From the NCBI RefSeq assembly GCF_030269925.1, contig NC_085121.1, forward strand, positions 5,163,501 through 5,227,500: a stretch of 64,000 bases of DNA, read 5' to 3'. Under the pieces are notes generated by a model. That model ran no database searches and had not been told where the DNA came from. It saw nothing but the letters and a program-made list of their open reading frames with translations. The stretch's first letter is position 1. Every line of letters begins with the position of its first letter. This stretch comes from Bombyx mori (lineage: Eukaryota; Arthropoda; Insecta; Lepidoptera; Bombycidae). Shown here in pieces: positions 9,889 through 23,400 of this stretch. Position numbers and translations under genes: made by a program.

Positions 9889-11167
9889 GAAACACAATAC
9901 TACAATTCATAATTTAATATTACAAGTACAGAGATACCTGTGCGTGTATTCTGTACATCGTTATGGCTTAAAATTAAAAAATTTCACTGAATAACAACTA
10001 GGTTGCAGAATGTGTGAGTTGCGATCAATTGAAGACCCTCAAAGGTAAAAATATTTCATACATTTTAAACTCGATTCCGAAAAATTCACAATACTCCAAG
10101 GGTATTAAAAATAAATTTAGTATTCTTACAACGTTATACACTTACAAGCCAAATTGTATTATTATACAATACTTAATATTAATTACAAAATTTTATTATG
10201 TTTAAAAAGAACATTGGTTTATGAATAGCGGCATGTCTAGTCTGTTGTCGCTACTAAATTATTTGTAATATTAAGTCTAAGGGATATTCAATCGTCTTTG
10301 GTATCATTGTTACGAAAAACAAAACAAATTGTCGACACGTGACGCGAACAGAACCCAGCTGTGAATACTGATGCAACGAACGTTTGTAACTTTAAAGCAT
10401 TTTTTTCAATTAAAACTAAAGAAACAATAACTAAAATAATTACAGAACGAGTTAAAGTCGTAAACGATAACAGTTTGGCGAATATTAAAACATAATCGAA
10501 TTAAAAAATTATAATAATAATTGAAACACGTATGTACGATCGAAGTCCGTCAAAAATTTATATATGTAATCTCAATACATCGAAATTAGTAACATAAAGT
10601 TTTACTTAAATAAGAAATATTAGTTACTGTTTTAATATTTTTAATATAAGTTTGTGCGCGATATACAAGGTTTTGAAACTGTAAAATGCATAATACAACA
10701 TGGATTTATTTTTTGACACAAAAAAATCATTTACATTTAAATACTAAATTTGCACTGTACTGTTAAATAGATGAGGGTAATGTCAACAATTAAATGTGTT
10801 AGTCAAAGTTTGATAATTCGTTTTGTTTACAGTTTTTTTGTTTAACAGTTAAAAACTTTTTTTTTATATATTACACTCGACCCTGTTATTACCATTTACT
10901 GTGTAAGCTAGCAATAGGTAGATCGTGTTTTATTTCGTACACTTTAAACAAGTATATATTTTTAATAAGAAATAAATATTTATTTAATTGAATCAACCAG
11001 TCCGAAATTAGTTACGATCTTATTATAAATGCTTTGAAGTTAATAAAGATAAGTGCACACTACTTTAAATATTTAGGACAGTATTGCCAGATGTAAAAAT
11101 TTATCCTTGAACTATTTCTAGGTAATAACAGGGCTAGCGTTGTGTAATGAGAAAGATCAGGAGGTAA
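9889..11167 (-). other. AT-rich tract, probable raskol 3' UTR and flank
   Basis: About 1.2 kb, very AT-rich and free of the repeat families that crowd the rest of the window, directly downstream of the raskol stop codon. That fits a 3' UTR plus flank. Minus-strand AATAAA motifs lie at 10,984-10,979 and 10,934-10,929, about 185-240 bp after the stop, and more follow. I cannot tell which is used. Confidence 0.45.
10979..10984 (-). terminator. raskol: Candidate raskol polyadenylation signal
   Basis: First AATAAA on the minus strand downstream of the stop. In sequence this AT-rich such motifs arise by chance, so it is only a candidate. Confidence 0.35.
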
Positions 11168-11417
11168 TTATATTTGCAGTTCTTGATGAGAGTGCTGTGT
11201 GTGAGAAGGCGGGTGCGAGTTGTTATGTGTGGGATGTGTGGTGGGAGTGTGGGGGGCTCTCTGTTGTAAGTGAACAAGAGCCGAGAGAAGCCTGGTGTTG
11301 GCCTCGTCGAGAGCTGCGATACGGTGTTCTTGTGCTTCGATCACTCGTTGCTTGTGGGACAGTGCGGCGGCCATCTTGCGTTGTTCCCTCCTCAATTCTT
11401 CCTCGACACAGATTAAC
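11168..11417 (-). CDS. raskol: raskol exon 16, C-terminal coiled coil and stop
   Basis: Starts after TTTTTAAG (phase 2 carry-over) and reads [19 protein letters not shown], then a [16 protein letters not shown] heptad stretch, then [14 protein letters not shown]. This matches the end of SynGAP/DAB2IP very closely. A His/Thr/Pro-rich tail of about 27 residues follows, ending QELQI and TAA at 11,170-11,168. The tail has no obvious PDZ-binding motif. Confidence 0.88.
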
Positions 11418-14400
11418 CTTAAAAATATTTTTTAATTCAGAATAAATAAAAGCGAATATAAATATAAAATCACAATAATACATAATAGTAAATAATAAAC
11501 AGTGTAGAAGATCAATCAAATCTGAAATTATGAGTACTGTAAGGAGTTTTAAAAATCTTCACTGTAAATCCAAGAAAAATCAAAAACTTTTGAAAAATCA
11601 ATTTTCCTAATCACAAATCGAATCTTCAAGTTAGGTTCATGAAAGTGGCAACATAGAACAGCGTTCCAAGAGAGCAAGTAGTTCGATCTAGAAGTGGCAA
11701 ATGCACAAAATGTGCGAGACACAATAATAAAAAAAAGTCCGATTTCGTAATCGTCGATCGTCAGATATTTTTTTGAATGATAATATTAAGTAAAATAAGA
11801 AATTAAAATCCAATAACCTTGAAATTATAGCCTTCATTTTAGCATCGGTGTGATCTTGACCTGGTTCGGTTGGTCCCAACCTCCCTCGTAGTAATTCGAC
11901 GGAGCATTTCAGTCTTTCGATTTCTCGTTCATACTGAAAATAAGTTAAATTCGCCATTAGTACATGAATACAACTTAAATATACGAAGTTTAAAAAAAAA
12001 ACGTAGTTCATTATGTTTCGGAGTGTTTTATGATTATTTCTGCCTATTTCTGCCGTGAAGCAGTAATGCGTTTTGGTTTGAAGGGCGGGGCAGTCGTAAT
12101 AACTATACTTAGAACTTATATCTCAAGGTGTGTGGCGCATTTACGTCGTAGATGTCTATGGGTTCCAGTAACCACTTAACACCAGGTGGGCTGTGAGCTC
12201 GTCCACACTTCTAAGCAATAAAAAAAAATTTTTTTCTACATTCTAGTAGATGTACTTCCTTAAGCACATTTAGAAGTCACGCGTCTAGATATAAGTATTA
12301 TTTCTATGTCAATAACTCAATGACTACGAAGAAGTATGACTTCTGACGCACACAGTGCAAACAGTTATTTAATTATACTCTCATATCAATAGCCGTAGAC
12401 AATTTACCTGTTCAATGGTCCTGTGATGTTTGTTCATCCGGCGTCGGCCGGTGGTGCTGTACAACGTCTCCTCGATCTCATCAGAGCTGTCGGTCAGCTC
12501 TCGCGCCGACTCCAGACTAAGTCGTCTCTGCAGTTTCTCTCGACCGGCGACTTCCCGTTCGGTTCTGACCAGCGCCCGCTCGCTCGCCTCGCTCGACTGA
12601 GACTCGCGACTGAATATCCCCTGCGAAGGCGACTCCCTTCGTTCTCTAACCCCATAATAATCTTGCTGTCTTTCGAGATCCTCGTTCAGCCTGCTGCCGG
12701 ATACCTTAGCTCCGGAATAAGTCCGATCTAGCGGATAGTTCGATTCGGTTATTGCACTTTCCGTCATTGTATATTTCTCTGGAGAATTTTTCGTGTTCTC
12801 CATATTGAACAACGCCTTCTGAGATCTCGATATCTGTAACCTGTACATTTCCTTGTTGACTTCTTCGACGTTCGATTCCGATCTGCTCATCGGGTAGCCG
12901 GAGTCGGTCGAGATGTGGTGAGGTTTGCTCTCGTACAACGAGTCTCCTCTTTGCCCGAAATGTTTTAGGTTCAACTGGTTTTGATTCGTGGAATAAGAGA
13001 GCATCGGGTTGGTTCTGGGCATGCGCGTCTTGCTGTGTTTCCGCAGGCTGGGCGAGTTGCTCGACGACTCGTCGTCCCTGATTCTCGGTGAGTGACTATG
13101 ATTACTTCTCTGGTATAAATCTTCGTAATTACAATTATCTCTGGTTAATTTTCGGTGGGTATTGTTGCGGTTCTGTTGGTCATAGTTCCTGCCGTCCTCG
13201 TTGAAGTTAGCAGAACCCTCCTCCGAGTTGGTTTCCACGTTGTCTGTGCTCAAGCCCTCCTCATCGATCGATGAACTGGACGAGCCGCAAGGGCAACGCT
13301 TTGAGTTTCTGTTATCGTTTGTCTTTTTCTCTTGCGATTGACGGCCGTCCTCCATGTTGTATACCGGGTTAGTGAACACCAGCGGCGCCATCTTTGCGTT
13401 GACGTTGGCGTTTGCGTGTGCGTTGTTGTCGGCCGTTGTGAAGTTCTGTATCCCGTATTTCTGAATGTCGTATTCGATCTTCTGTTGCACTGGGCTCTTC
13501 GGGTAGAACTTTTCGTTTTTACTGTCGTAGTACTGCCGGTCTCTCTGCTTTTGGTAGTTGAGCTGTGAATACCGGCTCATGGGCTGGCCGCCGTTCTCGA
13601 AGGTCTGATGCTGGTGAGTCGGGTTCTCGACCGGACTGGAGCTCTGGCTGTACGTGGCGATGCTCTGGTAGCCGGAGCTGGCCACGTTGGAGAGGCCGCT
13701 GATCGATACGTTCGAGCCGTTGTTGGCGTAGTTCGTTTTGTTTCCGTTCACAATGTTGTTATTCGTTTTAGATTGAGCCAAGTTCTTTTTGTTCATGATC
13801 AGTTTATCTTCGGATAGATCTTCGTCGGCGTAATTCAGCAAATCGGAGAGTTCGTCTAAAGTGGCCGTCTCCTTTATGACGTTCGGTCTCTCGTTGGAGC
13901 TGTAGTTGTGGTTGATGCTGTCACCGCTGGGCGATCTCTCCGTGTTGTAGTTCGCGTTATGATAATGTTGGGCGTAGTTGTTCGGTTTGTACCGTTCCTG
14001 GATCCTCCTCTCTAGGCTTTCGTTGACGCCGTTGCTGATACCTTTAGCGTACTGATCCGAGCCGAAGCCGATCTGGACGACCTTCAAATTGACGCAATGC
14101 TCCTGGTTGTTGTACTGAGAGCTGTATCGATCGGGGTTCACGTTCGCGTTAGAGGTGTTACTTCCGTATCCGTTTCTCGGTAACGTTGCCGAGCGCAAAT
14201 TGAAGCTCGGCGATTTCGAGACGGCGACATACGGTCCTTTGGGCTTCGTTTCGTCGGCGTTCGACTTCGAAGGGCTCACGTTGAACTGGACGCCGTTTCT
14301 GTTCGTGAGCGGCGAGCTGTGCGCGAAGTTGTTAGTGAGCTGCACGTTCGGCGGCGGCTCTGGGTTCGCTGGTAACGTTGCGGTATTGCACGTTGGGTCG

Positions 14401-17400
14401 TTGAACCTGAAACAATAATTTCTTACATTTTCTACTCTATTTTATCGTTCACTGTGGATATAGGCCACAAATATCGGTCCTGCGCTATCAGACGACACCA
14501 GCATCCAGCTGTACCCCGCGAAACTCAATAGGTCGTCGGTCCGCCTTACGGGAGGCCTACCCACGCTACGTCTTATATTGCACTAGTGAAACTCGGTCCT
14601 GCTCTATTATAACTGTTGATCATTGTATGAGAAACATTGATTACGTGAGAGTACGCGCCACTCAGTGTACCATAGACTATAACAGAAACTTTCTCTGGGT
14701 TGCCAACAACAAATATAGCAAGTTCGATCGCAATCGGATGCGTGAATGGTTTAGAAATGTATAGAGGATATTAATAAATATATATACCGTGATTTTTATT
14801 TATATAAATTAAGATTCGATTTAATTAGACTATTGTTTGATGTTATTAATGATGTTATTTTTTTCTTAATGACACAAAAAAAGAAAACCGTTTACAAAAA
14901 ATGGTATTTAACTGTTTTGACTTTTCATATTTATACATAGCTATTTTATCCAGTTGGTTTGTAATTAAAAATGTATGATATTTAATGATTAGATAATTAG
15001 ATATTTAATATAAATCCAAATATAAAAGATTATATTTAACTTACCTAAATATGTTGTCAGTGACTTGCTGTGTAATCGAAATATCGTTGTTCACCAGCCT
15101 CTTACTTAGTTCGTCTAATATATCATTTAGTGGATCCAGTTCCTGAAAATACCAGAACAACTTTAATAAATAATTTAATGAATACATAATTTCAAATTTA
15201 AAACATTCCTTTCCACATGTTCTTTTTTGAAATGGGACATGTATGTACCATAACTCCATTTATTCTTTTCGTGAACCAATTATGTTTTATAAATTTAGTT
15301 TAAATTACCTCTATTGGTTGTAGTAAGTTTGACGCTGAAATTCAAATGACTAAAATGCTAACCTGAATTTTAGCGGCTGGCAATTTCGGCAAGCTGTCAA
15401 CGAGCAGCCCGTGCAGTGTTGCCAGTTGTTTGCCCAAGTCGACGTGAGGCGCCCATTCCGGGTCAGGCTCCACGGAGGCGTCTCCGCGCGGACCCTCGCC
15501 CGGGAGGGAGCCTTGGGAAGACGACGAATTTCTGTTGCTGCCTTCCTGTGGCTGCGTTGGGATCTGCTGCTCGGGCGCTGGTGGACGTGACTGTGGAAGA
15601 AGGTCAAAACTGTGTGAATCTAGATTGTCATAATATGAAAATATTGATATAAAATACGTTTCGGTTTGAAGGATGGGGCAGCCGTTGTAACAACTATTCC
15701 TGAGACCTTAGAAATTATATCCTAAGGTGGGTGGCGCAGTTACGCTATAAATGTCTATGGGCTCCAGTAACCACTTAACACCAGGTGGTCTGTGAGTTCG
15801 TCCACCCATATAAGCAATAAAAAAATAAATAAAAATGTGATAATAATATTCTTTATATCCAAAAAATTCCACATAAAATATAGGTAGTATATGTTACCGT
15901 AGTTTACCAACTTATTTAGTTCCCATCCCAGTGAATGTAAAAAACGCGGCGTCCATTTTTTTTAGTTTCGTTATATAAATAAATATATTTCGCATTTAAA
16001 ATATCTCCGGAAGACTTCGAAATACAGGCACAGATGGTAGCGAACGAGCACGTATATTTTAGTATTAACTTACGGAAATAGTCCTAAGGAAGGCTTTCAT
16101 ATTAGGCGCCTCTTGTTCGAGGAAGTCGTTTAGGAACTCCATGAAGGCCTCCTTCCCCTGGAACCGCGTGAAGTTCGCCAACGTCTGCAGCGTCTTCGCG
16201 ACCAACGTCAAGTTACGTGCCGCGCGCTCGTTCGGGTATTCTACAACACAAAAAAAAATGAAGAATTTGATGATACCTCCATGTATTTTAGATCTAGGTA
16301 CACGATTTCACATCATACACACATCACAAGATTGCTCCCCACTATTTGCCACGATCGAACACTAAGCTTTTTCGGACATATCACGCAGTCTCCAAGACAT
16401 GGTCTGGAAAATCTTTTCACTCTTAGTCAAGTAGTGGGTCAGAGTAGAGTGGTCATGTAGGACAAGTACTGACAAGTGTGACTGGTGACAGGACCTCTTG
16501 TGAGTCCGCACGGATAGGTACCACCACCCCGCCTATTTCGGCCGTGAAGCAGTAATGCGTTTCGGTTTGAAGGGTGGAGCAGCCGTTGTAACTATACTGA
16601 GACCTCAGAACTTATATCTCAAGGTGTGTGGCGCATTTACGTTGTAGATGTCTATGGGCTCCAGTAACCACTTAACACCAGGTGTGAGCTCGTCCACCCA
16701 TCTATGCAATAAAAAATAAAAAAAACTATTAGTAACAAATTAATGATTCCTTCATTTACACTAGTAGTCAGCGGCCTAGCTCTGGCATTGCTGACGTCCT
16801 TGAGCGACGATAAACACTTACCATCAGGTGGGCCGTATGCTCGTCTGCCTACACGGGCAATAAAAAAAACTAGAACAGACTAGGCTTTCCCTAACTAGAA
16901 CAGACTAGGCTTTCCCTGAACAAAGGCAATAAAGAAACTTATTACTAGGCATACGAGTTCACGGCATAACTTGTGTAAGGCACGCATTTGAGACGACTAC
17001 CGTATATCAAATGTTTCAAGTTGAATACCATCCATTCACCTCGAGACATGAAGATGGCCACCGCAACCGAATCCACCCATCGGTCGCTTGATTGACTTTT
17101 GCTGCAGAAATAAATGAATCAAATACACAAAATTACCGTGAGTAATTCCAAAAAGGCTGGGAGACAATATAGCTGGACATAGGAAGCGAAGGAATATGGA
17201 CGCGCTGATCAGGTTGTCAGAGATGTCTTCTCGTCCCATCGAAGTCAATCTGAAATAAGTTTTTAATGTCATCACGAGAGAAACGCTTGAAATGGAACTT
17301 GAATTTTTTTAATCGAGTATTTAGATTTCGTCTAATTATAAATCATTAAAATTAGAAAATAACTTGTTATAGAATTAATTTGAAAACTCAATTTTTTTAC

Positions 17401-20400
17401 ATCATATGCTCAACTTAAACTTTTAAGCATTCGTATGTGGTTCAGGGTTCACGACACCGAATTTTTAATGCGTTCTACTGTGAAACGATAAGGCGGGCAC
17501 ACGTATTCCCCCTATCTATTTGGGCCACTTAGCATCCGTGCATTTCGCTTCGACAGCTGTTGTTAAATAGATCTTCTTTCTAGATACTTCGATTGTGATT
17601 TGTGACGAGAGTAAGAAGCTATTAACCTTTCTCGGAAGGTAGCGAAACAGTCCCTCAGAGGTGGTGGGAAGTGTGGCGCTGATGACGCAATAGATCTCCA
17701 GGCAAGCGTCACGGCGTCTCTCAGAGCCGTCTGTTGTCTGCGGAGGGCTGCATTGCTGCTCGTCCGGAGGGGATCCACCTCGCACTCCACAGCCGCGGGA
17801 CCGGCCGCCGCGGCCACCGCCTCGCCTAGTGTGTCCTGGGGGAAATCGAATGTGATCAATGAGGCCATCGGGGTAAATTCCTTCTGTGATACTTTAATGA
17901 ATCAATTGAACGTGGACAATAGAAACATAAAGTAGGATATCCATGATTTCAAAACTCTAAATATACATTTCAAAAATCTCATTTATTACAGATACAGAAT
18001 TTCTCGTTCCTGATACTTAATTGTACCCTATATAGATGCAACATTATAAAAATTATACATAAAATAAATAAATGATTGGGGACAAATTAGGTACGGCCAT
18101 CTGGCTTCAAACTAGGAATACCTGTGCGTATCTATATATACTTATATCTATATATTAATACGTGAAGCAAAAACTTTGTATCCCTTTTGACGAAAATTGC
18201 GCGGACGGAGGAGTATGAAATTTTCCACACTAATAAAGAATATAGAGAAGAAGTGCACAATGCTAATATTTTTTTTAAATAATGCATAAAAGATACAGTA
18301 AATCAATAAAGAAAACATTACACACACTACATACCATGTATTTGACGCACACACGCATGCATACTATTTATTGTCAAACTTTTGTTCTTGACGTCTGTTG
18401 TCAAATTGAGAATAGATTAAATATTGTTTGTCTTTGTTAATATTTTTTATACTGTAGTCTTGGCGAAATTGTGATTATAGAAGTGTAAAATACAATCATA
18501 ATAGTGTACAAACTTACAATTCCAATTAATTATAGTCGAATTTCGACTACTGTGGGACCTCTAGTCCAGATAGATATACACACCTATATACGAATAAATA
18601 TACACATATTTCAGATATTAAACGTCACATTAATTAATGTACGCCCGATGTTGATGCCATGCCTCTCGGTTCGGCTGTTAAGGGCGCTAACTCTTGCGAC
18701 ATCGTTTCAATCAATCAAATTCCCTAGGTAAATTTTCATAAATTAACAATTTTTCGTTTTAAACAGAATATACTGACTGGAATAATGCTGTTTATATATC
18801 GAGTGGTGAAAGGCTGCTTGGTTTAAGCGGCACGTGATATTTACCTTTGGAATTAAAGGTGCGTTTTATTGAGTGAGTCCGTGAGTCCGGACGGGTAGGT
18901 ACCACCGCCTTGCCTATTTCTGCCGTGAAGCAGTAATGCGTTTCGGTTTGAAGGGTGGGGCAGTCGTTGTAACTATACTGAGACTATAGAACTTATATCT
19001 CAAGGTGGGTGGCGCATTTACGTTGTAGATGTCTATGGGCTCCAGTAACCACTTAACATCAGGTGGGCTGTGAGCTAGTCCACTCATATAAGCAAAAAAA
19101 ATAAATAAATAAATTTAGTATAAGCATTAACAGTTTGATGTTTTTAATTGAACTTCCATTAAGTTTACTCCATTGAAATAGCAAAAGATTTTTTTTAGTG
19201 TGATATTTTTTCCAAATTTTACGCTTTACTGGGGAGTACTTACTGCTCCGCAGTAAAGTTATTAAAATGTCGCTTAAATCAAATAGCCTTTGACCCGTCG
19301 ATATACTGTCACAACGTAAAGCTTAATTAATTAATAGCATATTTATTTTGGTGCTACCGAAGACCCACTTAAGCGGTTACCGTCGTTTATATCGATTTCT
19401 AGCTCAATTAAATCACAAGTAAATACTTTTTTCCTACTTATGCTGATAGCCTTGAGAGTCTATTTCAGCTTCACCCTAACGTGTGTAGGTGAGTTCACGG
19501 AGCTCAAACCGGAGTGTTGCTAACGCTGACCCTAGCAAGAGCCGTGCTTCGCAGAATCTACCACCGGATCGGAAACGCAACCCACTGAGAAGAGCCGGCG
19601 AGAAACTCAGTGGGCTGTGTCTATGGGTTATTTCGTCGGGCCCTTCTTCGCAAGCGACGGGTTCGACGAGGACGGTGACCGGGGTAAATACTGAGTAAGG
19701 TGCTTAGAATACAGACCTGTAGATACTGATCGCCGACGAGCTTGAGATAGGCCTCCATGCTCTTGGTGGCGAGCGAGTTCCCGCGGAAGGTGAGCGAGTG
19801 GTCGCCGGTGCGGCGCACGTCCAGCGCCACCACGTCGGCCAGGTACCGCGGCGCCATCCCCGCGCCCGCCATGCACAGCACCAGCGCGCACCCGATGTCC
19901 TCCTTCGCCTTCACGCCTGACCAACAGAGCACAACCTTAATGAAACAACGTTGTAAAACGCTCCTATTAGCTTGACCTCTGTACTCTATCCTCCTTTTTG
20001 AAGTTATACTTCTTTAGGCGCGGCATGAAAAATTGATGAGAGTGAGATTTTACGATGCGCGCGCACCGTGACACAAAATTAACAGAATGAAGTTGCCCAC
20101 TAAATCGCTCATTACAATACGACCGACGTTACTTGGCGAGTCTGAATATAGCCGCAGGTGAACTTTCCGAACCGTACTGAGAATTACCGAATTTATAAGA
20201 TGTCAAGAAAAGGAATGTCCAATATGCGTGTTTGAGGATGTTGTTTAATCGATTTTTTTTCAAATTGATTAAAATTTAAATAAAAAAAAGAAATAAATTT
20301 AATAAAAATAAAATATTACTTCTTACGCGCGTACATAAGTACACGCACCTTTTTTTGTAATTGCATAGATGGGTGGACGAGCTCATGACTCACGCTCGGA

Positions 20401-23400
20401 CAGAATGAATATGTTAGAGGAAGTCTGAAAGTGGCACCTGTGACAGAGAAGCTGAGAAGTGCGCGTTCGGGATGGAGTGGACATGTGATGAGACGAAATG
20501 AAAATGAGGTTGGTAAGAGAGTGTTAACTATAAATGTGGAAGGATATAGAGGAAGAGGTTGACTTAAGAAGAAATGGATGGATTGCGTGAAAGACGATAT
20601 GGGTAAGAGGAGAGTGAGCGAAGAAATGGTATATGATAGAAGAGTAAGGAAAGAGAAAACATGTTGCGCTGACCCCAGGTGACTGAGAGAAGGGCAGGAT
20701 AATGGATATGATTGGTGTACTAGCTCACAGCCCGCCTGGTGTTAAGTGGTTACCGGAGCCCATAGACATCTACAACGTAAATGCCGCCACCCACCTTGAG
20801 ATATAAGTTCTAAGGTCTCAAGTATAGTTACAACGGCTGCCCCACTCTTCAAATTGACACGCATTACTGCTTCACGGCAGCAATAGGCGGGGTGGTGGTA
20901 CCTACCCGTGCGGACTCACAAGATGTCCTACCACCAGTAAACTCAGTGGGCTGTGTCTGTGGATTAAACATCGTGATAAACGTTGATCACAGCAGTGGCA
21001 CTTACCGATAACAGGCTCTAGATATTCGCAGAGCCGCCTGTAATTCCTCTTGAGGTAGTCGAGGAACCTCGCGTAGCAGTCCAGCGGCAGCACGTCCACG
21101 CACTGGTAGCGACACTTGATGCGCAGGGCGGGCGCGGGGGGCGGTGGGGCGCGGGCGCCGGGGGACTGCGGCTTGTCGCTCTCCGACAGCGCGTACCACC
21201 GCTCGTTGAGGTATCGCGACGATACGTCGTCGACCGGGATGCGCACTGTGCCTATAAATATTAATATTACACATTATAAATCAAACCAAGCTCATAGTTG
21301 GGCAAAAATAAAAAATAGTTTAAAAAAACTAACAAAATACGCTTTTATAGAAAATCCAACTACAAAATAGAAAATAAAATTTAATAAATTTGAATTAAAA
21401 ATATTGTAAGAAAAAATTATTTATTTGTAAAAAAAGTTTTTTTAAACTATTAAGTATTTATTTTTTATTTTTTAGTTGAATTAAATTTTTTCAATTTTTT
21501 TTCTAATATTAAATTGTCATCGGTCCTTAATAAGTATACCAAATTTCGAGTTAATCCGACGTTTTGAAGGGGGTCAAAATCATGTTCAAAGATTCCGTTA
21601 CAAACATACATACGTCTGAAGCTAATACAAGCGTATTAAAAAAGTTCGTATTGCATACAAGCCGAACTTAAAAATTATTATTTATTTCTTTCGTGATGTC
21701 TATGAATTCCTATAACCATTTAACACCAGCTGGGCCGTGAGTTTCTTCACAAGTCTAAGCACAAATTTTTTATTAGATATACTTATTTTCTTTTTTCGAT
21801 TTCTATATCCGAATACCCCCTAACAAGAATGTGTCAAGCGACTAGCTCGAAGAAGCCAAGACCAAATCTCAATGTCCACTGCTTAGTGGCAGGATTTAAA
21901 CTAATTTATGGATCAATCACTCGTCTTTCTTTTAAATTGGCATTATATATTGACTTCCGATGTTTTGAATACTTTTTTTTTAAAAACAAAAACTAGAAAG
22001 GATTAACGACAGGCTATTATCGCGCAAGTTCCCGGGGCTTTGTACATCTAGTGGTGTGTGTAATTTATGTATTTTTGTTATACGTTTGTATTTTTTTTTA
22101 TTGCTTTGATGTGTGGCCGATCTCACAGCCCACCTGGTGTTAAGTGGTTACTGGAACCCATAGACATCTACAACCGTCAATGCGCCACCCACCTTGAGAT
22201 ATAAGTTCTAAGGTCTCAGTATAGTTACAGCGGCTGCCCCACCCTTCAAACCGAAACGCATTACTGCTTCACGGCAGAAATAGGCAGGGTGGTGGTACCT
22301 ACCCGCGCGGACTCACAAGAGGTCTTACCACCAGTAAAAAACGTAACGTTGTAACGTTAGTGATGTATATTTGGCTCTTTAGTATGTAGTTCTGGTGTAT
22401 ATCCGTGGTGTACTCACCGACAAGAGCGTGCTTGTCTCGTTTCCGGCTGCGTCGTTCCGGCTCGCGGTACACGTTCACGTGTATCGCGCGCACGGCCGGC
22501 AGACCGCTGAACTCGTACACTTCGCCCCAGAAACACAACTCGGTCTTCAGCTTTGACGATGACCTGGAGACATAGAAACGCGTTCCAGTCAGAAAGAGTT
22601 TACAGCAAAAAATAAAAGGTTGTCTGTAAAGTCGATTTACGGAAGATACTTTTACGTGATAATGTCAGTAGCAGAACTATTCGAACTGTGTATGTGAGAT
22701 AAATGTGTCGATCGTGCCTCTCTATCGCTTGTTCCGCGCTCTCGCTTGCAAGTTCAGGCTCAGGCGGAACGTGACACTTTTTGGTGCGTGCAACCGATGT
22801 TCATCGATAATAAGACGATGCAAAAAAAAAAAAAAATTCCGAAGATGTTTCCTCGTTCCGTAAGCTTTGTTGTTAATAATACCAATACTAAAATAAAATA
22901 TCAAATGAAATAAATGTAAATCTTAAGTTATCAGTGAATAGGGTTGAATTTAGATAATTAGGCGTACATTAGTAGTATTAAATACCTTGCATATAATGTT
23001 TCATCGAGCATGATCTCGCAGTAATACCGCTTCTTCGGTGGTATGGCCTTGGCTTCCAACAACCACAGCTTGACAGTCCGCTCGCACCGTCGCGTCCGCA
23101 TCTCGTCCGGTCGGGCCGCTTGTCGCAAACTGAAGTAGACAATATTGATTTTTAACTTCACTGATAATATTTATACTAATATATAAATCTACAGTGGTTT
23201 TTCGGATGTTCCGTTATACCTACTGAACCATGCATCCGATTGACTTGAAACTTGGTATTCATGTAGAAAATATATGTACTTAATGGATAGGCTAATATTT
23301 ATATGAGTGTTGGACTCCCTACACCAGTTGCGGGGCATTAATGTTGAGAATCTTTGTGGGGTTGAGAAATAATAATGTTAATTTTAAATGCCCAGCGAAG

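Noticed and set aside
12423..14418. Plus-strand ORFs at 12,423-12,731, 13,332-13,568, 13,608-13,817 and 14,155-14,418
   Set aside because: They are antisense shadows of raskol exon 14 with arginine- or valine-rich, non-protein-like composition.
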